Source: Bradyrhizobium sp. sBnM-33 (GTDB taxonomy: Bacteria > Pseudomonadota > Alphaproteobacteria > Rhizobiales > Xanthobacteraceae). From it: a stretch of 64,000 nt of DNA. The stretch is taken from the NCBI RefSeq assembly GCF_032917945.1, contig NZ_CP136624.1, forward strand, positions 2,666,001 through 2,730,000, in the 5' to 3' direction. This document shows positions 37,164 through 46,791 of the stretch, in pieces. The translations under genes and the position numbers were made by a program. The first letter of the stretch is position 1; the number at the start of each line of letters is the position of its first letter. The notes below the pieces were generated by a model. That model worked only from the letters and a program-made list of their open reading frames with translations. It did not search any database and was not told the DNA's origin.

Positions 37164-38687
37164 TTACCGACTTGATTGCGCATCGAGCTCTTTGAGCATA
37201 AAATGCTGGATCTTGCCCAACCCCGTTCGCGGCAATTCTTCCGTGAAAATGATTTCGCGCGGCACTTTGAAACGGGCGAGCTGCGACTGCATATGCGCGG
37301 TCAGTGCTTCCGCTTCAATCCGCACGCCCGACTGCCTGATCACATAGGCGACTGGTACTTCATCCCAGCGCGAATCGGGCCGACCGACGACAGCGCATTC
37401 TGCGACATCGGGATGCTCCATAAGCACACGCTCGACTTCTGCCGGATAAACGTTTTCCCCGCTGGAAATGATCAGATTCTTCTTGCGATCATGGACCCAA
37501 AAATACCCATCAGCATCGCGGCGGCCGATGTCGCCAGTGTGATACCAGCCGTTATGCAGCGCCTCGCGCGTTGCTTCTTGATTGCCCCAATATTCGCAGA
37601 AAACATTAGGCCCGCGCACTGCGATCTCGCCCAGGGTGCCTGGCGGCAGCTTGTTGCCCCCATCATCGATGATTGCCGCTTCGCAGAAAAGGCCGGGCAG
37701 GCCAGTCGTACCCTCACGCGAGAGATCACCGCCGAGTCTCGTATAGACAGAAATTGGGCAGGTCTCCGTGGAGCCATACACCTGCAGCACTGGTACGCTG
37801 CGTGCGACAAAGCGTTCGATCAGGTGCTGCGGCACCATGGTTGAGCCGGTGGAAATTGCTCTGAGTGAGCTTAGGTCGGTGGTCGACCACTTGGGATGCT
37901 CGGTCAGGCCTTGAATCATGGCAGGAACCAGCACGGCCAGAGTTGGCCGTTCGCGCTCGAACGCAGCGAGCGTCGCCTCTGGCGTAAACCGCGTGTGGAT
38001 CGTAACCGTCGCGCCGTGATGCAACGCTGGCGTCGTCTGGATATTGAGGCCACCCACGTAGAACAGCGGCAACACTGTCAAGACATGGTCAGCCGAGGTG
38101 AGGCCATGCATGTGCTGACTCATAACCCCATTCCACAGCAAGGCCTCTTGGCGCAGCACAGCCCCTTTCGGCCGCCCTGTCGTGCCCGAGGTATAGACGA
38201 TCAGAAGTGGGCAGGATAGGTCCGTGTACAAATTGCGACCATCGCCGCGCCCTCGGTCTAGAAGGCCATCCCATTTGCTTCCGCCGAGGGGCGCAAAATC
38301 CAAGCCGACGACAAAGATATCCGGCAGTTGCTCCGCCAGCGCCGGCAGGAGTGCCTCGAAGGCGTGTTCGATCACCAGCACCTTGGCGGCGGCGTCGGAC
38401 AGGATGAAGAGCTGCTCGGCGACCGCAAGCCTCCAGTTCAATGGCACGAGCATTGCGCCGAGCCGCGCGCAGGCATAGAGCAGCACCAGATGGTCAGGCC
38501 GGTTAAGGCTGAGGATCGCGACGCGATCGCCTCTCTCGACACCGAGCTGGCTTTTTAGGGCGCGCGCGACCTGCTCGATCCGTTGATTGAAGATCGCGTA
38601 GCTTAAGGTCTCGCCCTCGAAATTGATCGCGGGCTTGTCGGGAGTGAACGCCGCGTTGCGCTCAATCAGCGTGCAGAGATCAACCAT
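37164..38687 (-). CDS. AMP-dependent acyl-CoA synthetase/ligase
   Basis: A 507-residue adenylating enzyme, start at 38687 (MVDLCTLIERNAAFTPDKPA). Core motifs are complete: A3 LIVYTSGTTGRPKGAVL, A5 LQVYGSTETCPIS, A7/A8 WYHTGDIGRRDADGYFWVHD and RKKNLIISSGENVYPAEVE, A10 Lys in PRTGLGKIQ. The length and lack of a carrier domain indicate a free-standing CoA ligase for a fatty, aromatic or similar acid. It could activate a carboxylate for the neighbouring ATP-grasp and acyltransferase-like enzymes, which is inference. A weak GG-N10-GC element (reverse strand, 38710-38723) lies just upstream. Confidence 0.92.
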   Translation of the reverse strand: MVDLCTLIERNAAFTPDKPAINFEGETLSYAIFNQRIEQVARALKSQLGVERGDRVAILSLNRPDHLVLLYACARLGAMLVPLNWRLAVAEQLFILSDAAAKVLVIEHAFEALLPALAEQLPDIFVVGLDFAPLGGSKWDGLLDRGRGDGRNLYTDLSCPLLIVYTSGTTGRPKGAVLRQEALLWNGVMSQHMHGLTSADHVLTVLPLFYVGGLNIQTTPALHHGATVTIHTRFTPEATLAAFERERPTLAVLVPAMIQGLTEHPKWSTTDLSSLRAISTGSTMVPQHLIERFVARSVPVLQVYGSTETCPISVYTRLGGDLSREGTTGLPGLFCEAAIIDDGGNKLPPGTLGEIAVRGPNVFCEYWGNQEATREALHNGWYHTGDIGRRDADGYFWVHDRKKNLIISSGENVYPAEVERVLMEHPDVAECAVVGRPDSRWDEVPVAYVIRQSGVRIEAEALTAHMQSQLARFKVPREIIFTEELPRTGLGKIQHFMLKELDAQSSR

Positions 38688-39713
38688 CAGTCTTCCGTTT
38701 TCCCTGGCTTGCACAGTACTTGCCTCCCGAAGCGGCCAATGAGAGCTCCTCTACGTCGCTCGGAAGGTGTCGATTACGGCTTTATTGTCTTAGATGAGGG
38801 GCCTTCCGTCAGGTATCTGCAAAAGAGTTCAGCTTGTGACGATCTCGTGAGGCTCAGGTAGGGTGGATGTAATCCGGAGACTTAAAGTGTAGGCTCTTGC
38901 TCACGTACTTCAGTGTTGCTCGACAGGGGCTGCGTGCATCAGACAATGGTGATAAGCGCACCATGACGAGAGTTTCCTGCGCGATCTTCTCAATACAGGC
39001 TCGCCACACATATAGGCGGCTCCGGCATGTCCACCTTTGAGGCCGACAATGGCCCGGCATTGGCCTTGAGTGTGATTGACTAGCAAGATCTTCCTGGAGC
39101 CGTCAGGTCTTTTCACATGCCGCTCCGAGATACCGGGCAATCTCTTGCGATGTCGCGCCGATCGTGACGAGCGAAATTTGCCGCCACAGCTCCTTGGGAG
39201 CTTCTGCAGCCCAATCGACCTTTATGCGTTTGCGCGATCTTGTCGCCATACCAGCTCCCAGGGATCTGTGCGGACAGAACAAAACACGCTTCTCGGATTG
39301 AGCGCGGCGCGGCCGGAAGCCGGCGCCACCTACTTTGAGATCGTACAATTTGACGCCACGTGCGATTCAAGTCCTATTTGGGCGGCCGTCGTGTGAATAT
39401 GTTCAAACTCCTAAGCCTCCGGGAGCAGCGATGATACGAAAACTGAAAAAGCACCGCCATTTCCTGATAGGATCTGGGCCGAGCCGGGCTAGCGTTGCCA
39501 GCGCCAAGGCCTTAAGGCGCCGTCTTAGTGAGCGGCGCAGCTGATGCGTGTCGGGTTCCCATTCAGGGCTGATCTTCTGGCCGCCATCATGCTGTTCGCC
39601 TCTGGGTAAGAAGCCGAGCTGCCAAAGGAGTCGCTATCGAGACAGATTAGGGACGAGTGTCACTTGCATGCAGGGCACTAACTCAGGATGCGAGCTGCTT
39701 CGGATCTTTCTGA
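38688..39713. other. Degraded stretch without supported genes
   Basis: About 1 kb. On the minus strand a frame from 39249 (MATRSRKRIKVDWAAEAPKE, then LWRQISLVTIGATSQEIARY) continues after a frameshift as SRKILLVNHTQGQCRAIVGL. It looks like a broken small protein of about 100 residues but I cannot name it. A dispersed repeat lies at 39318-39412. Confidence 0.35.
39318..39412. repeat. Dispersed diverged repeat, copy 1
   Basis: Begins GCGCCACCTACTTTGAGATC and aligns over about 95 bp with 55489-55585. Both copies share GATCGTACAAT and GCGATTCAAG/ACGATTCAAG blocks. Nature unknown. Confidence 0.55.
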
Positions 39714-39976
39714 TCAGAACCTTCTTTCGATGTGTGCGCGAATTGCATTTACTTTAGCGTCAATCCAGCCGCGCTCGCGTGCGCTTGCGACCATCTTGGC
39801 GTAGGCTGCTTCCCAGGTTTTGTTGTCCTTGGGGCAGCCAGGCAGGATAGGCACTAAATAGGCATCAGCGCATTGTCGTGGTCAACGAGCGTGATCCCTT
39901 TCAAGTCTGAAGGCTTAGCGGCATACGGGCCCTTCAAGACGAGCTTAAACCCGCAAAAATCGAAGGGCTCCGCCAT
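39714..39976 (-). pseudogene. Small conserved-looking protein, frameshifted
   Basis: Start at 39976: MAEPFDFCGFKLVLKGPYAA then KPSDLKGITLVDHDNALMPI. After a stop, a shifted frame continues LVPILPGCPKDNKTWEAAYA and KMVASARERGWIDAKVNAIR to a stop at 39714. The two parts read as one protein of about 85 residues with a helical end. Family not recognised. Confidence 0.5.
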
Positions 39977-40098
39977 TTGCACTCCCCTCTCGGGCAAGTA
40001 TTCTATCATCATAACTCGGCTCCTTCATTGTGGCTCTCAACATAGCCTTAGCCGTAGGGTGTCGTTACGAATGGCGACATTGCGGTGAAAACCTGCAC

Positions 40099-40624
40099 TC
40101 AGCCGTACAGTAACGTTCGAAGTTCGCCACGGAAGTTGATGAGTGGATTGCCTTGAGCTGATCGCGTCGCGACAATCCGGCCGATAAAGATCCCCATGGG
40201 TGCCGACGAGTTGGTGGTGATGCAAGACGCATTCGAGCACACAAACTGCGCTTTGCAGAACCGGTACGTCAAGAACGCCCTGATCCCATGGCGCTGTATC
40301 GAAACTTGGACAGCGTTTGCGCCATGCCGGCCGGCGAAACGCAGTGCGAGGTCCTGCTGATTGCCGCCGAGAAGACTCACGCCAAAAAGTGCCGTTGGCG
40401 AGTATCGCGTCGTGAGTTTCGGAACTGGCATTAATGCAGACCAGCAAGCAGGGCGGCTCCATGCAGATCGAAGTAATAGAACTGACCGTTAACCCTCGCC
40501 GTCGGACGGCCGTTCCGGTCGCTACAATGGAGACGCCGCTCGCCAGATTTCGCATGGCTTGGCGAAACTCGATCGCCTCGATGGACTGAATATCGCTGAT
40601 CCGGGGAGGCGATTGGCAGCTCAT
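40099..40624 (-). pseudogene. Flavin reductase-like protein (frameshifted)
   Basis: From 40624 the frame reads FRQAMRNLASGVSIVATGTA, RRRGLTVSSITSICMEPPCL and LVCINASSETHDAILANGTF. This is the N-terminal half of HpaC/NtaB-type flavin reductases that bind FMN and supply FMNH2 to monooxygenases. Further family segments (VSLLGGNQQDLALRFAGRHG; ALQSAVCVLECVLHHHQLVG-like; LINFRGELRTLLYG) follow but in alternating frames. At least two frameshifts destroy it. It might once have served a monooxygenase such as the LLM enzyme at 3521; that is speculative. Confidence 0.7.
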
Positions 40625-40925
40625 AGCCCAGCTCCGGAGTGGCGTTTGACCTCGAACTTTTGAACTATGCGGAGATTGCGTTGGTCGCGACTCTCGAACT
40701 TGCTTCCGCGCAGTGCGGGTTTGATCGCACCGATAATCTGACTGCTCCACAGCATGATCTGGCGATGCGGCTAAACACAATCGGTGGCTCCGCTTGGATG
40801 ATAGCGTTCAGCGTGCCTTTGCGTCAGATCGAATACGTTCCGCGTCCTCGTCGCGTAGCGACAGCGAAGGCGGCCCGTACGTCCGAAGGGCTGGCGGTCC
40901 GTGATCTGTCTGCGCGTGGCGTCAT

Positions 40926-41165
40926 TCACTGCGAATCGTTCCTCGGTGGTGATATGGGCATGGCCGCCGCGCCGCCTTGTTTTCCGATACTGTTGAAAAG
41001 GCGCTCTTTCCCGAAGAGAAGACGCTCATCCAGCGTCGCGTGCAACGAAAGCCGCAGCTCGGGCGAGATCGAGTCGTCTGTATCGATCACCTCACGAAAC
41101 TTACGAAACATGAGTTCGATCGTTGCGATCGATCCGAGTACCGTGATCATCCGCCAAGACATCAT
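40926..41165 (-). CDS. Small ORF, possibly coupled to the one upstream; not recognised
   Basis: 79 residues (MMSWRMITVLGSIATIELMF start) beginning inside the stop of the upstream ORF (4-bp overlap). No family recognised. Confidence 0.3.
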   Translation of the reverse strand: MMSWRMITVLGSIATIELMFRKFREVIDTDDSISPELRLSLHATLDERLLFGKERLFNSIGKQGGAAAMPISPPRNDSQ

Positions 41166-41404
41166 TGTTTGTCTCCTTCGCGGTACCGCGAAGCGCGAGT
41201 CCCCGAGTCGCCTGTCTTTTCGACGATCTCGGTGGTGCGCTTCGCACCGGCTCTGGCAATCTGAGTGGCCGTCGATCTTTCAGGCGCCGCCCTAGCCTCG
41301 ATTAGCTCAGCAAGATTGATACGGTACGCATCCTGCAGCCTGATAAGCGCTCTGCTCCGAGCATAGACTGCCCTCATCGGCCTCGAGTTGTGAAAACTTT
41401 CCAT
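41162..41404 (-). CDS. Small ORF with 4-bp overlap to the next; not recognised
   Basis: 80 residues; the N-terminal half is helical (RALIRLQDAYRINLAELIEA). The ATGA overlap with the following ORF is the main argument for reality; the RBS is weak. Confidence 0.3.
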   Translation of the reverse strand: MESFHNSRPMRAVYARSRALIRLQDAYRINLAELIEARAAPERSTATQIARAGAKRTTEIVEKTGDSGTRASRYREGDKQ

Positions 41405-41422
41405 GACTTTGCTCTAACCGTC

Positions 41423-41657
41423 TCAGGCTAATGCACCGCTATTTCGTGCAAACGGTGCATTTCGCCCCACCATCACCGGCCGCACTTCTCGGCCGTCGTC
41501 AAATGCAGGGGAGACCCACCGGCTCGGTGCTGATTGAGTTGCGCGGACCTTCTGGATGCTGACTAGCCGTCGCCAACAGCGGCGATACCTCACTATCGTT
41601 TGAGGCGAGCCGTATTCGGAGCGAAGCGAGCTCGGCTTGGAGACTTTGCGCGCCATC
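41423..41657 (-). pseudogene. Possible moaC start fused to unrelated sequence
   Basis: The frame starting in the trpC stop codon reads MARKVSKP, as moaC genes following trpC often begin in Bradyrhizobiaceae, then becomes unrelated. If correct, the trpDC-moaC segment was cut here by a rearrangement. Confidence 0.25.
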
Positions 41658-42474
41658 ACTGCACTCCGGTCGAAACCGCCGCCTCGCGCGAGAGCAGCGC
41701 GCGGGTCGCCGCCGTCACGTCAGCCTGCCGCATCAGACTTTCTCCGACCAGGAAGGTCGAAATGCAAAGCCGCGAAAGACGCAGAACATCGCCCGGGCCG
41801 CAGATACCGCTTTCGCCGACGATCAGGCGATTCTTCGGTATGAGCGGCGCCAGCGCCTCGCTGGTCGTAAGCGTGGTCTCGAAGGTGCGCAGGTTGCGGT
41901 TGTTGATGCCGATCATCGGCGAGCGAAGTTTTAGCGCCCGATCGAGCTCGTCGCGGTCATGGATCTCGATCAGCACATCCATGCCATGGGCCAGGGCCGC
42001 AGCCTCGATCTCGCGAGCGGTTTCGTCGTCGAGCGCCGCCATGATGATCAGGATGCAGTCGGCCCCCTGAGCGCGCGCTTGCACCACCTGATAGGTGTCG
42101 AACATGAAGTCCTTGCGCAGCACCGGCAGATATGTTGCCGCTCGCGCTGCCATCATGAAATCAGGGTGCCCCTGAAAGAAGGGCGTATCCGTCAGCACCG
42201 ACAGGCAGGCCGCGCCGCCCGCTTCATAGGCCCTGGCAAGCGAGGGCGGATCGAAGTCGCCCCGGATAAGGCCCTTGGAGGGAGAGGGCTTCTTGATCTC
42301 GGCGATCAGCGCATACTCATCTGCTGCGTGCTTGTTGCAGATGGCGGCGAGAAAACCCCGCGGGGGCGGGGCCCCCCGCGCGAGCGCTTCGACCTCTGAA
42401 AGCGGCAAGGCGCGCTTGGCGGCTGCGATCTCTTCGCGCTTGTAGGCCTCGATCTTGGTCAAAATGTCGGACAT
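41656..42474 (-). CDS. trpC: Indole-3-glycerol phosphate synthase
   Basis: A 272-residue TIM-barrel enzyme of tryptophan biosynthesis that converts 1-(2-carboxyphenylamino)-1-deoxyribulose phosphate to indoleglycerol phosphate. Typical segments: [38 protein letters not shown] (catalytic Lys), [73 protein letters not shown] and [12 protein letters not shown]. Length is normal and no lesion is seen. trpD lies 15 bp upstream in the same operon; the expected downstream gene moaC appears broken. Confidence 0.96.
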   Translation of the reverse strand: MSDILTKIEAYKREEIAAAKRALPLSEVEALARGAPPPRGFLAAICNKHAADEYALIAEIKKPSPSKGLIRGDFDPPSLARAYEAGGAACLSVLTDTPFFQGHPDFMMAARAATYLPVLRKDFMFDTYQVVQARAQGADCILIIMAALDDETAREIEAAALAHGMDVLIEIHDRDELDRALKLRSPMIGINNRNLRTFETTLTTSEALAPLIPKNRLIVGESGICGPGDVLRLSRLCISTFLVGESLMRQADVTAATRALLSREAAVSTGVQ

Positions 42475-42489
42475 CGGTCAGCTCGGCTG

Positions 42490-43504
42490 TCAGTCGTTAG
42501 AGATTGCGACTAGATGTTTCAATCGCGCCGCCGCGGCACCGCTATCAAGCGACTTCTGCCCAAGGGCGACGCCTTCCTTCAAGGATTTGGCACGGCCGCC
42601 CCCGTTCAATGCCGCGGCCGCATTGAGAAGCGCGATATCGCGATACGGGCTTGGGGCGCCGTCGAGCACGCTTTGCAGCGCGACTGCATTGGCATCGGCA
42701 TCGCCGCCCTTCAGCCCCACGCTGCCGCAGCGGGGGAGGCCGGCCCTGTTCAGGGGGCACTTCGAAGGTGCGGATCTCGCTTGTCTCAATCGAGGCAACA
42801 AAGGTCGGCCCGGTCAGGGTGATCTCATCGAGTCCGTCCGAGCCGTGCACCACCCACACTGACTCAGCGCCAAGATTCTTCAACACCTGCGCCAAGGGCA
42901 GCACCCACTGCCGCGAAAACACTCCGACTATCTGTCGCTTGACGCCGGCCGGATTGCACAGCGGTCCGAGTAGATTGAAGATGGTGCGGGTAGCGAGCTC
43001 AATCCGGGTAGGGTGAACGTGCTTCATGGCGGGATGATGGACCGGCGCAAACATGAAGCCGATGCCGGCTTCGTGCACGCAGCGAGTGACGTCTTCAGGG
43101 GTGATGTCGATCCTCACGCCGAGCGACGCCAAGACGTCGGCAGCGCCCGAGCGCGAGGACAGTGCGAGATTGCCATGTTTGGCAACCCTCACGCCAGCAC
43201 CAGCGACGATGAAAGCGGCGCAGGTCGACACGTTGACCGAGCCCGAAGCGTCGCCGCCAGTGCCGGCAATGTCGACGGGATCGTGCGGCGCACTGACTCG
43301 CAGCATCTTACTCCGCATCGCGGAAGCGGCGCCGGTAATCTCTTCCACCGTCTCGCCGCGCACCCGCAGCGCCATGAGAAGTCCACCCATCTGCGCGGGT
43401 GTGGCTTCGCCTGACATCATGCTGTCGAAAGCGGATGCCGCTTCCTCGCGGGTCAGCGTGGCGCCGCCGGCGACTTTGCCAATATTCGAGTTGAAGGCGT
43501 TCAT
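42490..43504 (-). pseudogene. trpD: Anthranilate phosphoribosyltransferase (single frameshift)
   Basis: From ATG 43504 the frame encodes Trp[21 protein letters not shown], the PRPP site [60 protein letters not shown] and [20 protein letters not shown]. After RTFEVPPEQ (about 42750) one extra base shifts the frame; the C-terminus ([40 protein letters not shown]) continues in the other frame to 42490. Removing one G would give a normal protein of about 337 residues. It may be a real mutation or a sequence error in a G/C run. Confidence 0.92.
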
Positions 43505-44386
43505 CGTGCTTTCGAACGTGCTAGCTGTTGCTAGTGGCAGCGGTTGCGTGGGCGAAGGCGACCTCGTTGATCGATGAGCCGATCCCGATGGTCCAGCTTG
43601 GTGACGAGGGCGGGGGGCCGCTTGTCGCACAACATGCTTGAAGACTCTCTTTTGGCTCTTCTCTCGTCCGATGCGAACTCGACAAACGGCACGATCTCGC
43701 AGCTTTCCGGCTTCATCAGTGGGAAGTCAATTCGAATAGGCGTCAGTTCCAAGCCTGAAATCATGTGCACGGCAACCCCGCTGCCGCGTTAGCCGATAAC
43801 CATTGCTTGCGTGGTGTAGGTTTGGTCATAATTGGTTTCCAAGCCTACAACCTGACGCAGCGTAAGGTTCAACCCCCTTCAGTGGCTTGGCTGAACATTA
43901 TTCCAGTATTCCATTGTGCCGCTTCCTGAGGTACGAGGAAACAAGCGGCCACATGCAGGCCGCCGCAATCGTGGAAAACCCTTCCCAGCGCAGTCTGACT
44001 GATATGAGAACACTCACTGCGGGCGTTTCCAGACAGACGTGCTCAAGATCCCCTATGGGCGCAAAGAAGAAGAATTGAAAAACGGCAGCCCGATACGTGC
44101 CCCAGCCGACTTGTTCTGCAATGCCGACGTTTATTGCACCCAAGCGACGCGCGCGGTGAGGTGAGCGGAGCCGACATCGCGACATTGCAGATCCCGCCGC
44201 AACTCCTAGCCGCGTCCACGTGATTGCACGAAGCGGCGGATAGAGCATGTCGTCCAATGTGGAATAGATGCGGTTCAGAGTCCCCGAGCTTATGCACTAT
44301 TCTTGATTGTGGCCTCCTCGAGTGCTCGCCGTACTGCGGCGCAAGAGGTTGCGGTACGGAAATAGTTAGCTAAACGCACATCGCGC
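43505..44386. other. Intergenic stretch upstream of trpD; no firm feature
   Basis: About 880 bp. A frame on the minus strand at 43531-43770 ([20 protein letters not shown] start) has plausible composition but no known family and overlaps the trpD leader. Nothing else is supportable. Confidence 0.4.
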
Positions 44387-45803
44387 GAGCTATCGCCAAA
44401 TTTTGGTGACGGCCGAGCCGGTCAGGCGGCGGCGGTTATGGGCTGACGGTCAGTCGGTTTGGCGATGACCTCGATCCCGTCGTTGAATGTCACACCGAGA
44501 ACGAGTTTTGGCAACTGGTTGTGGCCATCGAGACGACGCCAGCTTTTCTGCGCGGCCTCCAGCAGTTTGAAGACCATCGCGAGCGCCGTCCTGTTGGACA
44601 GGCAACCCTTCGATCGGATCGTGCGGTGGCGCACGGTAGCGAAGGTGCTTTCAATGGGATTGGTCGTCCGCAGGTGCTTCCAGTGCTCGGCCGGGAAGTC
44701 GTAGAACGCCAGTAGCGTGTCCCGGTCCTTACTCAGGCAGTCGGCCGCCTTCTCGTATTTGGGCGTGTAGCTCTCGATGAAGGCGTCGAACGCCAACTCG
44801 GCGGCGGCCTTGGTTTCGGCCATCCAGATCTCCTGCAACGCGCGTTTGGCCTTCGGCTGCTGACTCTTCGGCAACTTGGCGAGCACGTTCGCGGTCTTGT
44901 GCACCCAGCAGCGCTGCTCGCGCGTTTTCGGCCAGACCTCGCCGGCGGCCTTCCAGAACCCGAGTGCGCCATCGGCAATGACGAGCCGCGGCGACACCTC
45001 GAGCCCGCGCCGCTTTAGATCGAGCAGCAGATCGCGCCAGTCCTGCGCGCTCTCGCGGGCGCCATCGGTGAAGCCGACCAGTTCCTTGCGGCCTTCCGGC
45101 GTCGCGCCGATCAGCACCAGGATGCACTGCTTTTCGTCTTCGAGACGTGCCTGGAGATGGATGCCATCGGCCCAGATGTAGACGTAGCGCTTCGCCGACA
45201 GATCGCGCCTCTGCCACGCGGTGTGTTCGTCAAGCCAACCGTCCTTCAGGCGGCCGATGGCGGATGCCGACAACCCAGCGGCATCCTTGCCGAGCAGCGC
45301 CGCCAGCGCCTCGGAGAAGTCGCCGGTGGAGATACCCTTCAGGTAAAGGATCGGCAGCAGCGTCTCGATCGATTTCGAGCGGCGCATGTAGGGCGGCAGG
45401 ATCGACGGAGAGAACCGGATGCGGTCGGGGCAGGTCACGTCCGCCTCGCGATCGCGCACCCGCGGCTGGCGGACGGCGACCGGACCGATCCCGGTCATCA
45501 CCTCGCGCTCCGGCAGGTGACCGTGGCGCACGACCCGCTGGTGGCCGTCTGCGGTCTTCAAATCGGCATGCTTGCCGAGAAAGTCCGCGACCTCGGCCTC
45601 AATCGCCTGGGCCAACAGAGTACGTGCCCCAGTACGTAGGATTTCCGTGAGTTGATCGACGACGTTCGTTGGCTGAATCAGCTGGATGATGTTATCTTTG
45701 GACACGGCATATCGCTCCTTTGGTGGAGAAGTGGAGGCGTCAAGCACCCCCACGATATGCCGCCTTTCCGATTCCCGCCGTCACCAACTTTCGGCGATAG
45801 CTC
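44387..45803 (-). mobile_element. IS256-family insertion sequence
   Basis: 1417 bp with inverted ends starting GAGCTATCGCC and an exact 8-bp target duplication CATCGCGC (44379-44386 and 45804-45811), as expected for IS256. One intact transposase gene inside. Confidence 0.95.
44422..45702 (-). CDS. IS256-family transposase
   Basis: About 426 residues from GTG 45702 (SKDNIIQLIQPTNVVDQLTE); a longer frame to 45753 is possible. Family features: LRTGARTLLAQAIEAEVADF, RFSPSILPPYMRRSKSIETL, catalytic Asp in YIWADGIHLQ, Asp in LVIADGALGFWKAAGEVWP and Glu in HLRTTNPIESTFATVRHRT, with the Cys-Trp-His-Lys signature RCWVHKTANVLAKLPKS. Apparently intact. Confidence 0.95.
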   Translation of the reverse strand, partial: SKDNIIQLIQPTNVVDQLTEILRTGARTLLAQAIEAEVADFLGKHADLKTADGHQRVVRHGHLPEREVMTGIGPVAVRQPRVRDREADVTCPDRIRFSPSILPPYMRRSKSIETLLPILYLKGISTGDFSEALAALLGKDAAGLSASAIGRLKDGWLDEHTAWQRRDLSAKRYVYIWADGIHLQARLEDEKQCILVLIGATPEGRKELVGFTDGARESAQDWRDLLLDLKRRGLEVSPRLVIADGALGFWKAAGEVWPKTREQRCWVHKTANVLAKLPKSQQPKAKRALQEIWMAETKAAAELAFDAFIESYTPKYEKAADCLSKDRDTLLAFYDFPAEHWKHLRTTNPIESTFATVRHRTIRSKGCLSNRTALAMVFKLLEAAQKSWRRLDGHNQLPKLVLGVTFNDGIEVIAKPTDRQPITAAA

Positions 45804-45893
45804 CATCGCGCCGGCTCGATGCCACTCGCTCGACCTGCCGCTTCAGATCGGCCATAACGGCGTGAAGCCCGCATGACGATCAGGCACCGCCTC

Positions 45894-46203
45894 TCAGTCC
45901 CGCGTTTTCCGGAGCCGGGGATACAGGGTGGGCGGGCAAGGAATGGCAGGGCCCATGCGCAGGCCTCCCATTGTTTCTAAGGTGCGGACGATCGTTAGAC
46001 CAGCATTCTCAAGGGCATCCAGGATAAGCCGGCGGGTCGGTTGGTGTTCGCCGGTCAGGGCGCCGTACGCCTCCTCGCGCTCAGCGAGCTTGTGCTCAGT
46101 ATATTCGCCGCAGACATTGCAGGATCATCGGTCGACCGCTCCAGGGATCATGCGATGCGATTTCGCACCAGTTATCGGAGTTGCATTTCGGACACTGCAT
46201 GGG
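45894..46203 (-). pseudogene. Small zinc-ribbon protein (frameshifted)
   Basis: Starts MQCPKCNSDNWCEIASHDPW at 46203 with one Cys pair. After a one-base shift near 46130 it continues SCNVCGEYTEHKLAEREEAY and PTRRLILDALENAGLTIVRT. The two Cys-x-x-Cys pairs suggest one zinc ribbon. Family unknown; broken by the shift. Confidence 0.45.
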
Positions 46204-46374
46204 CGGGGGCTCCTGGCGGGTTCTCAGCTCGCGGGCACTTGGGCAGCTTACCTCTGCAGAAGCATCGGGGGGTGTGGAGCTCGTCTCGGACATTCCAAAA
46301 GCGAATAAAGCTAGCGAGGCCAGCGCGGAAGAAAGCGAACAGACGTGGCAAACGCGCGCGGTCTTTGCAGCGCG

Positions 46375-46791
46375 CTAGCGGCGTGCCTTTTGGATCCTTG
46401 GTGGCTCACAAGTACTGAGCCTCGAAACCGCCCTTTCAGCTGCGGCGCAGGCGAACATTGCGAGCAAAGCGAGCGCGGCCCCCAACGCAAAGGACAGCGT
46501 TGCTGAGGCGAGGGCGCCGATAAGGCTCGGATCGATTGTGGCTCTGGTTGATATACGTTCGAGGAACGCCAAGACTGCAAGCGCAGCTCCACAGTTGATC
46601 AATATCAGAGCGCAAAGCGCAAACGGGACCGAATCGAGGGCTGCCCTTTTGACAAAGCTGCGAAGTCCGCCGTTGTGAAGGGCGCGCTGAGTATCTTCGC
46701 GGTTCGGGCCGTGATGCCATTTTCCATCTTTTACCACCTGCTCGCGACCCGAGTGTTCTTCAAGCGCTATGTGTTTGTTGGCGTTGTCCAC
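46375..46791 (-). CDS. Hypothetical membrane protein, two TM helices
   Basis: 138 residues from GTG 46791 with GGAG 8 bp upstream (a longer frame extends to 46941). A hydrophilic N-terminal half (about 60 residues, His/Lys/Arg-rich) is followed by two hydrophobic helices, FALCALILINCGAALAVLAF and LIGALASATLSFALGAALAL. No known family. Good RBS and clean topology support a real gene. Confidence 0.45.
   Translation of the reverse strand: MDNANKHIALEEHSGREQVVKDGKWHHGPNREDTQRALHNGGLRSFVKRAALDSVPFALCALILINCGAALAVLAFLERISTRATIDPSLIGALASATLSFALGAALALLAMFACAAAERAVSRLSTCEPPRIQKARR

Noticed and set aside
38710..38723. GG-N10-GC element upstream of the acyl-CoA ligase (minus strand)
   Set aside because: Only the invariant dinucleotides fit; no TGT-N10-ACA site was found upstream. 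Mentioned in the gene entry only.
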